DNA of 64,000 nt. It comes from UBA7672 sp963718145 (GTDB lineage: Bacteria > Pseudomonadota > Alphaproteobacteria > Caulobacterales > Hyphomonadaceae). Made by a program: the position numbers and the translations under genes. The notes under the pieces were generated by a model that was not told the origin of the DNA, ran no database searches, and saw only the letters and a list, made by a program, of their open reading frames with translations. The stretch covers positions 1 to 64,000 of the forward strand of contig CAVQYJ010000010.1 in assembly GCA_963718145.1 (NCBI GenBank), written 5' to 3'. Shown here piece after piece: positions 43,209-52,306 of this stretch; the stretch's first letter is position 1, and each line of letters starts with the position of its first letter.

Positions 43209-44299
43209 CCAGGTCGTCGGCGACAGGCGTGCTCGCCAGGCCAGGCGATGCGATCGGCATTCTCGGCGGCGGCCAGCTTGGCCGCATGCTGGCCCTGGCG
43301 GCGGCGGATTTGGGACTCGACGTCCACGTCTTCACGCCCGAGCGCGACAGTCCGGCTTCGCGCGTCGCGCAGAAGACCTGGGAGGCCGCGTTCGACGACC
43401 GGGAGGCGCTGCGCGAGTTCGCCGCCAGCGTGAAGGTTGCGACCATCGAATTCGAGAACATCCCTCCGGACGCCGTCGACCTGATCGAGGATGAAGGCAC
43501 GCCCGTTCGTCCCGACGGCCGCACGCTGGCGACAGCGCAGGACCGGCTGGCGGAGAAGATGTTCTTCCGCGAGATCGGTGTCGAACCAGCGCCGTTTTCC
43601 AAGATCGATCATCCCGACCAGATCCAGCCTGCGCTGGAAAAGCTGGGCGGCAGCGGCGTCCTGAAGTCGCGTTTCTCCGGCTATGACGGCAAGGGACAGG
43701 TGCGGCTGCAGGGAAAGATCATGCCCTTCCCGGCCTGGGCTGAGATCGGCTCGACGTTCGCGATCCTCGAAGCGTGGATCGAGCACGACCGGGAGATTTC
43801 CGTCGTCGCGGCCCGAGGCGCGGACGGACAATTCGTGGCCTACGACCCGCCGGAAAATGATCATTCGGGCGGCATCCTGCGGCGGTCAAAATTTCCATCG
43901 ACCGCGCCGCAAGCCGTGCTGGACGAGGCGGTCCGGCTGGCGAGAACGCTGGCGGATTCTCTCGACTATGTGGGCGTCCTGGCGCTTGAGCTGTTCCTGA
44001 CCAAGGATGGAAAGCTGCTGGCCAACGAGTTTGCGCCGCGCGTCCACAACTCCGGACACTGGACGCAGGATGCCTGTTTCACCGGCCAGTTCGAGCAGCA
44101 TGTCCGCGCCGTCTGCGGCTGGCCGCTGGGCGATCCTTCGCGTCATTCGGATGGCGAGATGATCAACCTCCTCGGCGAGGAAGCCGAGGGCTGGGAGAGA
44201 CATCTTGTCGAGGGCGCGAAGGTGCATCTCTACGGCAAGAGGCGCGCAGCCGATGGCCGCAAGATGGGTCATCTGGTGCGGCTGAAGCCGCGCCGCTAG
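43205..44299 (+). CDS. purK: N5-carboxyaminoimidazole ribonucleotide synthase
   Basis: PurK is an ATP-grasp enzyme carboxylating AIR with bicarbonate, supplying PurE. The 364-residue protein has IGILGGGQLGRMLALAA, VATIEFENIPPDAVDLI, KSRFSGYDGKGQ, and FAPRVHNSGHWTQDAC of the ATP-grasp metal region. The GTG/ATG choice is set by the ATGA overlap with purE. It meets coq9 tail-to-tail with a four-base overlap. Confidence 0.97.
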   Translation: MTRSSATGVLARPGDAIGILGGGQLGRMLALAAADLGLDVHVFTPERDSPASRVAQKTWEAAFDDREALREFAASVKVATIEFENIPPDAVDLIEDEGTPVRPDGRTLATAQDRLAEKMFFREIGVEPAPFSKIDHPDQIQPALEKLGGSGVLKSRFSGYDGKGQVRLQGKIMPFPAWAEIGSTFAILEAWIEHDREISVVAARGADGQFVAYDPPENDHSGGILRRSKFPSTAPQAVLDEAVRLARTLADSLDYVGVLALELFLTKDGKLLANEFAPRVHNSGHWTQDACFTGQFEQHVRAVCGWPLGDPSRHSDGEMINLLGEEAEGWERHLVEGAKVHLYGKRRAADGRKMGHLVRLKPRR

Positions 44300-44919
44300 G
44301 CCTTTCCCTTCCCGATCAGATCAAAGGGGTTCGGCATCTTGCTCGCGGCGTCGATGACCTGGCCCTTGAACTTCTCGAACTGCATGACGTTCTCGATGCG
44401 TCGGTCGAGGAAAGCGTCGACCTCCTCCGCCTTGTCCGTGCCCAGCCACGCCACCAGTGTCGACGCCAGGACGCCCGAGAGAATGGCGCGCTTGGTATAC
44501 CAGTTGTAGTCGGTCGACGTGTCGCCGAGCCCGGCCCAGATGGCGTCGGCGCCGGTCCATAGGCCTTTTGGTCCGGCGAGGACGTTGGCGGGGGAGGCAG
44601 CAGCACGTTTCACCGCTGATTTGTGGGGTTCAAGGTAAGCGAGATAGGCGCGGACGGCGGTGGCGACTTTCTCGCGGATTTTCATGGCGGTCACATCAGG
44701 CGCCGCGAGCCGGGTTTGCGCCGCCTTGGCCGCCCGTGCACCCAAGGCTTCCAGCAGATCGGCGACCCCTCCCGGGCAGGACAGCAGAACCTGGCCCCTG
44801 GTAAGCCCCGCTTTTTCCCCTGCCCGGTCGAGCCCGGCCTGGGTCCAGCCGGTGTCGGGGGCCAGGACCAGCATGGAATCGAGGATTTTCTCGCGGAACA
44901 GGTCGCTGGGGGCGGTCAT
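44296..44919 (-). CDS. COQ9 family protein
   Basis: COQ9 is a TetR-fold lipid-binding accessory protein of ubiquinone synthesis, found in eukaryotes and alphaproteobacteria. The 207-residue product has an N-terminal TetR-like helical segment (FREKILDSMLVLAPDTGW, LDRAGEKAGLTRGQV). The COQ9 core follows: GAKGLWTGADAIWAGLGDTS-like sequence (here GPKGLWTGADAIWAGLGDTS), DYNWYTKRAILSGVLAST and FLDRRIENVMQFEKFK. AGAGG precedes the ATG at 44919. The frame is open upstream without homologous sequence. Confidence 0.94.
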   Translation of the reverse strand: MTAPSDLFREKILDSMLVLAPDTGWTQAGLDRAGEKAGLTRGQVLLSCPGGVADLLEALGARAAKAAQTRLAAPDVTAMKIREKVATAVRAYLAYLEPHKSAVKRAAASPANVLAGPKGLWTGADAIWAGLGDTSTDYNWYTKRAILSGVLASTLVAWLGTDKAEEVDAFLDRRIENVMQFEKFKGQVIDAASKMPNPFDLIGKGKA

Positions 44920-45119
44920 GATCTTGAACCTCTGGGCAGTAGGCAGGCCCGGCTTCCTATGATATCGGACCCGCGCCTGCCCGTCATGGCTCGACCATGG
45001 CGGGCTGCAAAAATCACCCGTCGGACGGGCCGCCGCATCCTGCAAGGGAGGCAATAGCGGTCTTTTCGATGTTTCTGAATTTCCGGGAGCCGGCCCGGAT
45101 AGCCGATGGAGAGTTTCAA

Positions 45120-45338
45120 ATCGTTCAGATCGTGGTCCGCGACAACAATGTCGACCAGGCGCTGAAAGCCCTGAAGAAGAAGATGCAGCGCGAAGGTCTC
45201 TTTCGCGAGATGAAGCGCCGCAATCATTTCGAGAAGCCTTCGGAGCGCAAGGCGCGCGAGAAGGCCGAAGCCGTCCGCCGGGCCCGCAAGCTGGCCCGCA
45301 AGCGCGCCCAGCGCGAAGGACTGCTGCCGAAGACGTAG
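45120..45338 (+). CDS. rpsU: 30S ribosomal protein bS21, apparently with an ATC start
   Basis: This small basic 30S protein involved in initiation is 72 residues if begun where the family starts. Relatives begin M-VQIVVRDNNVDQALKAL; here the codon at the Met position is ATC (45120-45122), with a well-formed GGAGAG six bases upstream. The rest (LKKKMQREGLFREMKRRN, HFEKPSERKAREKAEAVRR, KLARKRAQREGLLPKT) is canonical. An in-frame ATG at 45069 would add 17 residues unlike the family and has a poor ribosome site. Either bS21 uses a rare non-ATG start or one base is wrong. A strong terminator follows. Confidence 0.88.
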   Translation: MVQIVVRDNNVDQALKALKKKMQREGLFREMKRRNHFEKPSERKAREKAEAVRRARKLARKRAQREGLLPKT

Positions 45339-45366
45339 AGCGTCGAACCGGCAAATCGAGATTTGG

Positions 45367-45405
45367 AAGGCCGGAGGCGCATGGCGTCTCCGGCCTTTCG
45401 TTTTT
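45367..45405 (+). terminator. Rho-independent terminator of rpsU
   Basis: AAGGCCGGAG (45367-45376) and CTCCGGCCTT (45388-45397) form a perfect ten-base stem with an 11-base loop, followed by TCGTTTTT. Confidence 0.9.
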
Positions 45406-45493
45406 GGCGTGGTCGTGTTCCGGGATGAGGGTGGTCGAGGCGTAGCTGCATTGCAGCGTTGAAGGCGCGCGGCAGCGCGTGCAGGGTCAGCCC

Positions 45494-45709
45494 ATGCTGG
45501 TCGTGGGCTGGATCCTTGTCGCCAAAGGACTGCTGTTCCTGGTGTTCGCCGGGGGCGTGACGCGGCAGCTGCTGGCGGCGCATCCGGTTACGTTCGAGCA
45601 CATGACCCGCGGCCGGCTCGGCTTCCGCAGGTTCACGGCGAAGCTGCGCAGCGCGGGATTCATCCTGGCGATTGCGGGCGCGGGAATGGTTTGGCTGACA
45701 TCGGGATAA
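45494..45709 (+). CDS. small two-helix membrane protein
   Basis: The 71-residue protein has two predicted membrane helices (VVGWILVAKGLLFLVFAGGV and GFILAIAGAGMVWL) joined by a basic loop. No family is recognised. The ATG at 45494 follows AGGGT; an upstream GTG at 45479 is possible. The gene stands alone between rpsU and the convergent response regulator. Confidence 0.6.
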   Translation: MLVVGWILVAKGLLFLVFAGGVTRQLLAAHPVTFEHMTRGRLGFRRFTAKLRSAGFILAIAGAGMVWLTSG

Positions 45710-45779
45710 GGGGATAAGGTATGGGGAGCGGGGAACAGCAAGGCGCGCTTCGCGACTCCCTCCTCCCGATTCCCGGATT

Positions 45780-47226
<1,447 letters not shown>

Positions 47227-47505
47227 TTGCGCACCATCACCAAATCGGAGGGCTCTGAGCGGCCTTCCTGTTGCGGATCAAAGTGGCACGCAGGCTTGAA
47301 AATGAGTTTAACCGGGGTCCGCGAATTTCGCGCATCGCGCGGTTTGAGACAGGTTCTGACCCAGTCTGGCGCGAATATTCACCCTAACTTTCACCGCACA
47401 AGACGGCGTTAACCTGATCCATGATCGCGCCGGGTGTGTGTGGTTGAGATGGACACAACTCGGACTAGGTTGGCGCTGGAGCATGATGAATCGGGAGCAG
47501 GCTGC

Positions 47506-47946
47506 GTGAATTGGCGTCGCACAATCGGCGCGGTGTTGATGGTGGCGGGGTTCGCCTCGATCTGCTCGATTGCGTCGGTCGCCAGCTTCATTGTCGCCAG
47601 CTATGTCGAGTGGGAGAACGCGGCCGACGCGCTGCGGACAGTCGCCATCGCCACGGCGCCGCCGGCGCTGATCGGCGCAATCCTGATGATCGTCGGGCGC
47701 TGGGTCTATGGCGGCTGGAGCGAGCGGGCGCCGATCGTCAACGCGTCGTCGCTGGCGATCCGCACGGTCGGCTTCACCGTGGCGATCGCGCTGGGGCTGA
47801 CGCTGGTGTTCTTCCTGGCGACGGGAATGTCGGCGGACGACGAGACAGCGGCGGCCATGCTGGGGCTCGGAGCCACGGCGGGCGTCGGTCTCGTCTTCCT
47901 CGGCATGCGCATGAAGCGCAGAAGCGGCCGCCGGTACCTGGACTAG
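47506..47946 (+). CDS. membrane protein of unknown function, four helices
   Basis: From the GTG at 47506 (GGGAG eight bases upstream) the 146-residue protein starts VNWRRTIGAVLMVAG and has four membrane segments (AVLMVAGFASICSI-ASFIVASY; ALIGAILMIVGRWVYGG; VGFTVAIALGLTLVFFLATG; AAMLGLGATAGVGLVFLG), ending in a basic tail. An ATG at 47449 would add 19 residues. No family is recognised. Confidence 0.6.
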   Translation: MNWRRTIGAVLMVAGFASICSIASVASFIVASYVEWENAADALRTVAIATAPPALIGAILMIVGRWVYGGWSERAPIVNASSLAIRTVGFTVAIALGLTLVFFLATGMSADDETAAAMLGLGATAGVGLVFLGMRMKRRSGRRYLD

Positions 47947-47972
47947 AAGTATCTGGATTGAAGATACCGGGG

Positions 47973-48500
47973 CTAGACTTTCCTCGACTTGTTTTCAGCG
48001 GCCTTGCGTTCACGGTCAGGCCCGCCCGGCGCCACGGGCCGTGAGGCCCAGGCGCCCTGCGAGATCGTGCGGTCATACATGACCAGCGCCCCGGCGAGCG
48101 CGAGGTTGACGCAGAAGCGCGTGGGGATCTTCACGATGTGGGTGCAGCGGGTCTGGGCTTCCGGGGAAAGATCGCGCGCCTCGCCGCCGAGGATATAGGC
48201 CGCCGACATCGGATGGTGGAAGGTCGGGAGGTCGATGGCGTCGTCGGTGAGTTCGATGCCGACCAGCTTGCAACCCTTGGGCAGTTTCATGTCGGAGAGG
48301 GCGCCCCACTGGTAGTAGGGGACGTGGCTGGCCGATTTCGACGTGTCGGAATTGTAGGCGACGCGGATGGCCGGCGCCGCGCCCACTGAAAACGTGAAGC
48401 TTGCGCCGAAGGCGTGCGCCGTGCGCATCAGCGCGCCCATGTTCATGGGCTTGGAGATGGATTCGGCGCCGATGCCGAAATATCCGCGCAGGGGCTTCAT
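47973..48500 (-). CDS. TrmH/SpoU-family RNA methyltransferase
   Basis: The 175-residue SPOUT-class 2'-O-methyltransferase has SKPMNMGALMRTAHAFGA (motif 1, with the N-x-G-x-x-R-T-A pattern), YILGGEARDLSPEAQ (motif 2) and KIPTRFCVNLALAGALVMYD (motif 3), the knot that binds SAM. It lacks the N-terminal RNA-binding extension of larger members. The C-terminus is basic. Target RNA is unknown. The start at 48500 is where homology begins; the ribosome site there is weak. Confidence 0.88.
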   Translation of the reverse strand: MKPLRGYFGIGAESISKPMNMGALMRTAHAFGASFTFSVGAAPAIRVAYNSDTSKSASHVPYYQWGALSDMKLPKGCKLVGIELTDDAIDLPTFHHPMSAAYILGGEARDLSPEAQTRCTHIVKIPTRFCVNLALAGALVMYDRTISQGAWASRPVAPGGPDRERKAAENKSRKV

Positions 48501-48562
48501 GCGGCGATGAACCCTGCCCGGCAGGAAGGTGTCAACGTCCCTCGCTCCCTGCAGCTGTCGCG

Positions 48563-49645
48563 CTACTTCTTCAGCCCCGCAAGGAACTCCAACACGAAGG
48601 CGTTCACTTCGGCGGGCTTTTCCTGCTGCACCCAGTGGCCCGCGCCGGGAACGAGCTTCACGCTGCGCAAGTCGTCGGCGACGCGGGTCATCTGCGTGCG
48701 CAGGGCGTCCTCTTTCGCGCCACGGATCACGATGTCGTCCACGCCGGCGATGAAGGCCACGGGAACCTTGATCCTGGCGCCGGTGAGCTGCGGCGTGATC
48801 TGCCAGTTGCGATCGAAGTTGCGGTAGTAGTTCACCCCGCCGCGAAACCCGGCCTCCCGGAATTCGGAGACGAAGTAGTCGAGATCCTTCTGCGAGAGCC
48901 AGGACGGCAATTGCTTCGGCGCGCCCAGCCGCGGAATCCATCCGCCGGCCGAGCGTTTCGGATCGGTGACGGTGGGCGGATCGCGCGGCGTGTCGGTTGA
49001 GGCGTAGAGGCGCGACAGCAGCCCGCGCGGATCGGAATCATACTCCTTCTCCGCCACGCCGCCCGGCTCGTTGTGGTAGAGGATGTAGTAGAAATTATCG
49101 CCATAGGCGGCCTTCATCGCTGCGAGCGGCGGCGCAGTCCCGCGGCCGCCATTGGGCACGCTCATCGCCAGCATCGCGGAGAAACGGTCGGGGTGCATCA
49201 GCACCGTATTCCAGGTGGCGACGGCGCCCCAGTCGTGACCGATGAGAATGGCTTGCCTCTCGCCCATCGCATCGAGCAGGCCGACAATGTCTCCGGAGAG
49301 GTGATTGATGTCGTAGTCTTCGACGGCCGCCGGCTTGTCGGACTTGCCATAGCCGCGCATGTCGGGCGCGATCACGTGATAGCCGGCTGCGGCGATGGCA
49401 GGGATCTGGTGGCGCCAGGAATACCAGCTCTCGGGCCAGCCATGCACAAGGACGACCAGCGGGCCGCTGCCGGCTTCGGCGACGCGCAGCTTGATGCCGT
49501 TGGTCTCGATCATGCGGAAGTGGACGCCCTCGACCGGGCTTGGCGTTGTCTGTGGTTGGATGGCGCAGGCTGCCGTCACGAGACCGGCCAGCGCGACAAG
49601 ACCCGCCAGCAACCGCACTGATATTCCCCTTGCGAAGCCGATCAT
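48563..49645 (-). CDS. epoxide hydrolase-type alpha/beta hydrolase, exported
   Basis: The 360-residue protein has an N-terminal signal with a possible lipobox (VALAGLVTAAC) and an alpha/beta-hydrolase domain of the epoxide hydrolase group. VLVHGWPESWYSWRHQIP holds the HGxP oxyanion motif, LIGHDWGAVATWN holds the nucleophilic Asp, NYYRNFDRNW carries a ring-opening Tyr, and VPGAGHWVQQEKP the catalytic His. Export of this class is less usual. It is divergent from the quinone oxidoreductase gene. Confidence 0.9.
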   Translation of the reverse strand: MIGFARGISVRLLAGLVALAGLVTAACAIQPQTTPSPVEGVHFRMIETNGIKLRVAEAGSGPLVVLVHGWPESWYSWRHQIPAIAAAGYHVIAPDMRGYGKSDKPAAVEDYDINHLSGDIVGLLDAMGERQAILIGHDWGAVATWNTVLMHPDRFSAMLAMSVPNGGRGTAPPLAAMKAAYGDNFYYILYHNEPGGVAEKEYDSDPRGLLSRLYASTDTPRDPPTVTDPKRSAGGWIPRLGAPKQLPSWLSQKDLDYFVSEFREAGFRGGVNYYRNFDRNWQITPQLTGARIKVPVAFIAGVDDIVIRGAKEDALRTQMTRVADDLRSVKLVPGAGHWVQQEKPAEVNAFVLEFLAGLKK

Positions 49646-49807
49646 CTGTCACTCTCCCTTGCGCGCCTGTCGCAGAGCGTCTGGCGGCGAGGGTTTCAGA
49701 GCTTGCAGGCAACATCAAGCGGTTGGCGATACCGAACGGCGGGCGGGATGACAGCCGGGACAGGCTCAGCTAATCCAGACATCCCAACGACCCGGAGCAT
49801 TGATCCC

Positions 49808-50800
49808 ATGAAAGCCATCCTGTCCAAGGCGCCGGGCCTGCCGGATACGCTGGTGCTGGAGGATGTGCCCTCGCCGACGGCGAGGGCCGGGGAAGTGGTG
49901 ATCAGCGTGAAGGCGGTGGGGGTAAACTTCCCTGACTTCCTGATCATCCAGGACATGTACCAGTACAAGCCGCCGCGGCCCTTCTCTCCGGGCGGGGAGA
50001 TTGCGGGCGTGGTGAAGTCCATCGGCGAAGGCGTCACAGAGTTCAAGCCAGGCGACAAGGTGTTCGGCTCGACCGGCGCGGGCGGGATGCGCGAGGAAGT
50101 GGTCATCGCGGCCAACCGGATGAACAGGCTTCCCGACTTCATGCCCTTCGAGGAAGGCGCCGCCTTCCTCATGACGTACGGCACGTCGCACTATGCGCTG
50201 AAGGACCGCGCGCACATCAAGCCAGGCGAGAAGTTGCTGGTGCTGGGGGCTGCTGGCGGCGTGGGGCTGGCGGCGGTCGAGCTCGGCAAGGCGATGGGCG
50301 CGGAAGTGATCGCTGCAGCGTCGAGCCAGGAGAAGGTGGACTTCTGCATCTCGAAAGGCGCGCACAAGGGCTTCGTCTATCCGGAAAATCCTCTCAACCG
50401 CGACCAGCAGAAGGCGTTCTCCGAGCAGATCAAGGAGGTCTCCGGCGGCGGCGTCGACGTGATCTATGACAGCGTGGGCGGGGATTATGCCGAGCCGGCG
50501 GTGCGGGCGCTGAACTGGGAGGGCCGTTTCCTGGTGATCGGCTTCCCTGCGGGCATACCGAAGCTGCCGCTCAACCTTACGCTTTTGAAATCCTGCCAGA
50601 TCGTCGGGGTTTTCTGGGGAGCGTTTGTCGCGCGCGACCCCAAGGGACATGCGGAGAACCTGCAGGATCTCTTCCGCCTCTACAAAGAAGGCGCAATCCG
50701 GCCACACATCTCGAACAGATACCCGCTTGCAAGGGCGGCCGATGCGATCAAGGAGTTGTCGGAGCGCCGGGCGAAGGGGAAAGTCGTCATCACGATCTGA
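49808..50800 (+). CDS. NADPH:quinone oxidoreductase family protein
   Basis: This zinc-free medium-chain dehydrogenase has 330 residues. A GroES-like N-terminal domain (VGVNFPDFLIIQDMYQY, FSPGGEIAGVVKSIGEGV) precedes a Rossmann domain (LLVLGAAGGVGLAAVELGKA), with GVDVIYDSVGGD and the C-terminal RAKGKVVITI. The absence of metal-ligand cysteines places it with quinone oxidoreductases and enoyl reductases. Substrate is not determined. The start at 49808 is the family start. Confidence 0.92.
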   Translation: MKAILSKAPGLPDTLVLEDVPSPTARAGEVVISVKAVGVNFPDFLIIQDMYQYKPPRPFSPGGEIAGVVKSIGEGVTEFKPGDKVFGSTGAGGMREEVVIAANRMNRLPDFMPFEEGAAFLMTYGTSHYALKDRAHIKPGEKLLVLGAAGGVGLAAVELGKAMGAEVIAAASSQEKVDFCISKGAHKGFVYPENPLNRDQQKAFSEQIKEVSGGGVDVIYDSVGGDYAEPAVRALNWEGRFLVIGFPAGIPKLPLNLTLLKSCQIVGVFWGAFVARDPKGHAENLQDLFRLYKEGAIRPHISNRYPLARAADAIKELSERRAKGKVVITI

Positions 50801-50844
50801 CGATTGCGGCCAGGCCGCGTGGAAACGATCAAAGGGACAGGACC

Positions 50845-51453
50845 ATGTTGAAACGGATTGCTCTTGTGGCGGGGCTGGCGATGGCGGCGGCGGCATGCGC
50901 AACGGCGCCGGCGGCCACCGGGCCGGTCGCCTCCACGGGAGGCCCGGCGCCCACGACGCCGACGGCGCGCGCGACCACGATTCTGAACATCGCCGGGGCC
51001 TCGCAATGGATGGCGGAAGAGCGGCTGATGCCGCAGGACCCGATTCTCGCCCTGGTGGCTGCGGGCGGCTCGGTAGATTCGCCGGCCGGCTTCTACATGA
51101 CCTGCAACCCGGCCAATGGCGCGATCACGGCGCGGCTGGGCAAACAGCCCTCGACCCGCGTCGGGCAGGATGCAACCTACCGCCTGCGCCTGGGTGCGGA
51201 AGCCAAATCGCTCGAAGGCAAGTTCGTGGCCAATCCGAAAAGTCCGGATGCGGATTTCGTCTTTGCGCTGAGTTCGGCCGAGTTGCGCACGATGGGCGGG
51301 CTCGACATGGTCTCGGTGCTCACCGACCAGGGCGAGGTGCAGTGGGCCCTGGTGAAGGACCCTGGCGTGCAGGTGCAGGCCAAGTACGTCGCTTCGCTGA
51401 AGGACCTCGGCGCGCAGACCAAGGACTATCTGGAATTCTGCAATCCGAAATAG
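50845..51453 (+). CDS. lipoprotein of unknown function
   Basis: The 202-residue product starts MLKRIALVAGLAMAAAACAT, with a lipobox-type Cys near residue 18, and then a Thr/Ala/Pro-rich linker. The body (ILNIAGASQWMAEERLM, SPAGFYMTCNPANGAITARLG, DYLEFCNPK at the end) has no recognised domain; two cysteines might pair. It is 44 bases after the quinone oxidoreductase stop and may be co-transcribed. Confidence 0.68.
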   Translation: MLKRIALVAGLAMAAAACATAPAATGPVASTGGPAPTTPTARATTILNIAGASQWMAEERLMPQDPILALVAAGGSVDSPAGFYMTCNPANGAITARLGKQPSTRVGQDATYRLRLGAEAKSLEGKFVANPKSPDADFVFALSSAELRTMGGLDMVSVLTDQGEVQWALVKDPGVQVQAKYVASLKDLGAQTKDYLEFCNPK

Positions 51454-51537
51454 ATCCTGACGCCATGAGAGACGCCGAGGCGCGGAGTCGCAAGGCTCTG
51501 GGCCCAGGCTGATCTCTTCATCTGCCCGGACCGCGCC

Positions 51538-52164
51538 TCACCCGACAATGTCCTTCGCGGCCCTGGCGAGGATCGCGCGGATACGCTCGGCCTCGGCCGG
51601 CGTCCACGGCGCGCGAGGCATGTTCATCGCCTGCTTCAGTGTCTTCCACGCTTCCCACACCTCGTCGGGAGCAACGCGGCTGGAATAGGCCGACGCCGCC
51701 ATGTCGATGCGGGTAAGGATGCCCTCGACCATCGCCTCGTTCTCTTTCAGGAACGCCGCACCCTCGGCGGTGATGGTGTAGAGGCGCTTGGAGCCCTCGG
51801 CCGCTTCGGCGCTGACCAGGTCCTGTTCCTCCAGCATGGTCAGCGTCGGATAGACCGCGCCCGGGCTGGGGCTGTAGGCGCCGGCGAAGCGTTGCTCCAC
51901 GGCGCGGATCAGGTCGTAGCCATGACGGGGTTTTTCGCCGATCAGGGCAAGCAGAAGCAGGCGCAGGTCGCCATGACCGAGCAGCCGGCCGCCGCGCGGG
52001 CCGAAGCGGCCAAAGCCCTCGGACCCTTCGCCGTCTTCATCGTGGCCATGCCGGCCCCTGCGGCCGCCAAAGCCGCGTCCGGCGGCGAAGCTTTCGGCGT
52101 GGGCGGCAAGCATTTCGCGGAACGCGTGTCCCCTACGGCCGCCCCAATGCGAATGATGATGCAT
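51538..52164 (-). CDS. PadR family transcriptional regulator with His/Gly/Arg-rich N-terminus
   Basis: The 208-residue regulator has an unusual start, MHHHSHWGGRRGHAF, and a Gly/Arg/Asp/His-rich stretch to about residue 58. A PadR winged helix follows (LGHGDLRLLLLALIGEKPRH, GYDLIRAVEQRF, YSPSPGAVYPTLTMLEEQDL, YTITAEGAAFLKENE) with a C-terminal dimerisation helix. The metal-ligand-rich tail suggests sensitivity to metals (inference). Its own promoter region has a long AT-rich dyad, so autorepression is likely. No target gene is adjacent on the same strand. Confidence 0.92.
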   Translation of the reverse strand: MHHHSHWGGRRGHAFREMLAAHAESFAAGRGFGGRRGRHGHDEDGEGSEGFGRFGPRGGRLLGHGDLRLLLLALIGEKPRHGYDLIRAVEQRFAGAYSPSPGAVYPTLTMLEEQDLVSAEAAEGSKRLYTITAEGAAFLKENEAMVEGILTRIDMAASAYSSRVAPDEVWEAWKTLKQAMNMPRAPWTPAEAERIRAILARAAKDIVG

Positions 52165-52188
52165 GATTTTTTCCTTTTCGACCAGTCA

Positions 52189-52215
52189 TTCGATAGACTA
52201 TTTAGATATATCGAA
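52189..52215. promoter_or_regulatory. putative PadR operator
   Basis: TTCGATA (52189-52195) and TATCGAA (52209-52215), separated by 13 AT-rich bases, lie 25-50 bases upstream of the PadR ATG. Long AT-rich dyads of this type are usual PadR sites, pointing to autoregulation. The AT content contrasts sharply with the surroundings. Confidence 0.6.
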
Positions 52216-52306
52216 ATGACAAGTCAAGAAGCGGCCCGGCAAGGCGCACAGAAAAAGGGCGGACCCGAAGGCCCGCCCTGCTCTTTCGTCCGGTCCGGCA
52301 ACCCCT

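Noticed and set aside
41858..43864. Very long minus-strand frame that includes the diguanylate cyclase
   Set aside because: The part upstream of 42562 lies antisense to purE and purK and has no family sequence; the cyclase starts at MKFFSIF.
47973..48941. Longer version of the TrmH-type gene starting at 48941
   Set aside because: The extra N-terminal part overlaps the epoxide hydrolase in another frame and lacks any RNA-methylase motif.
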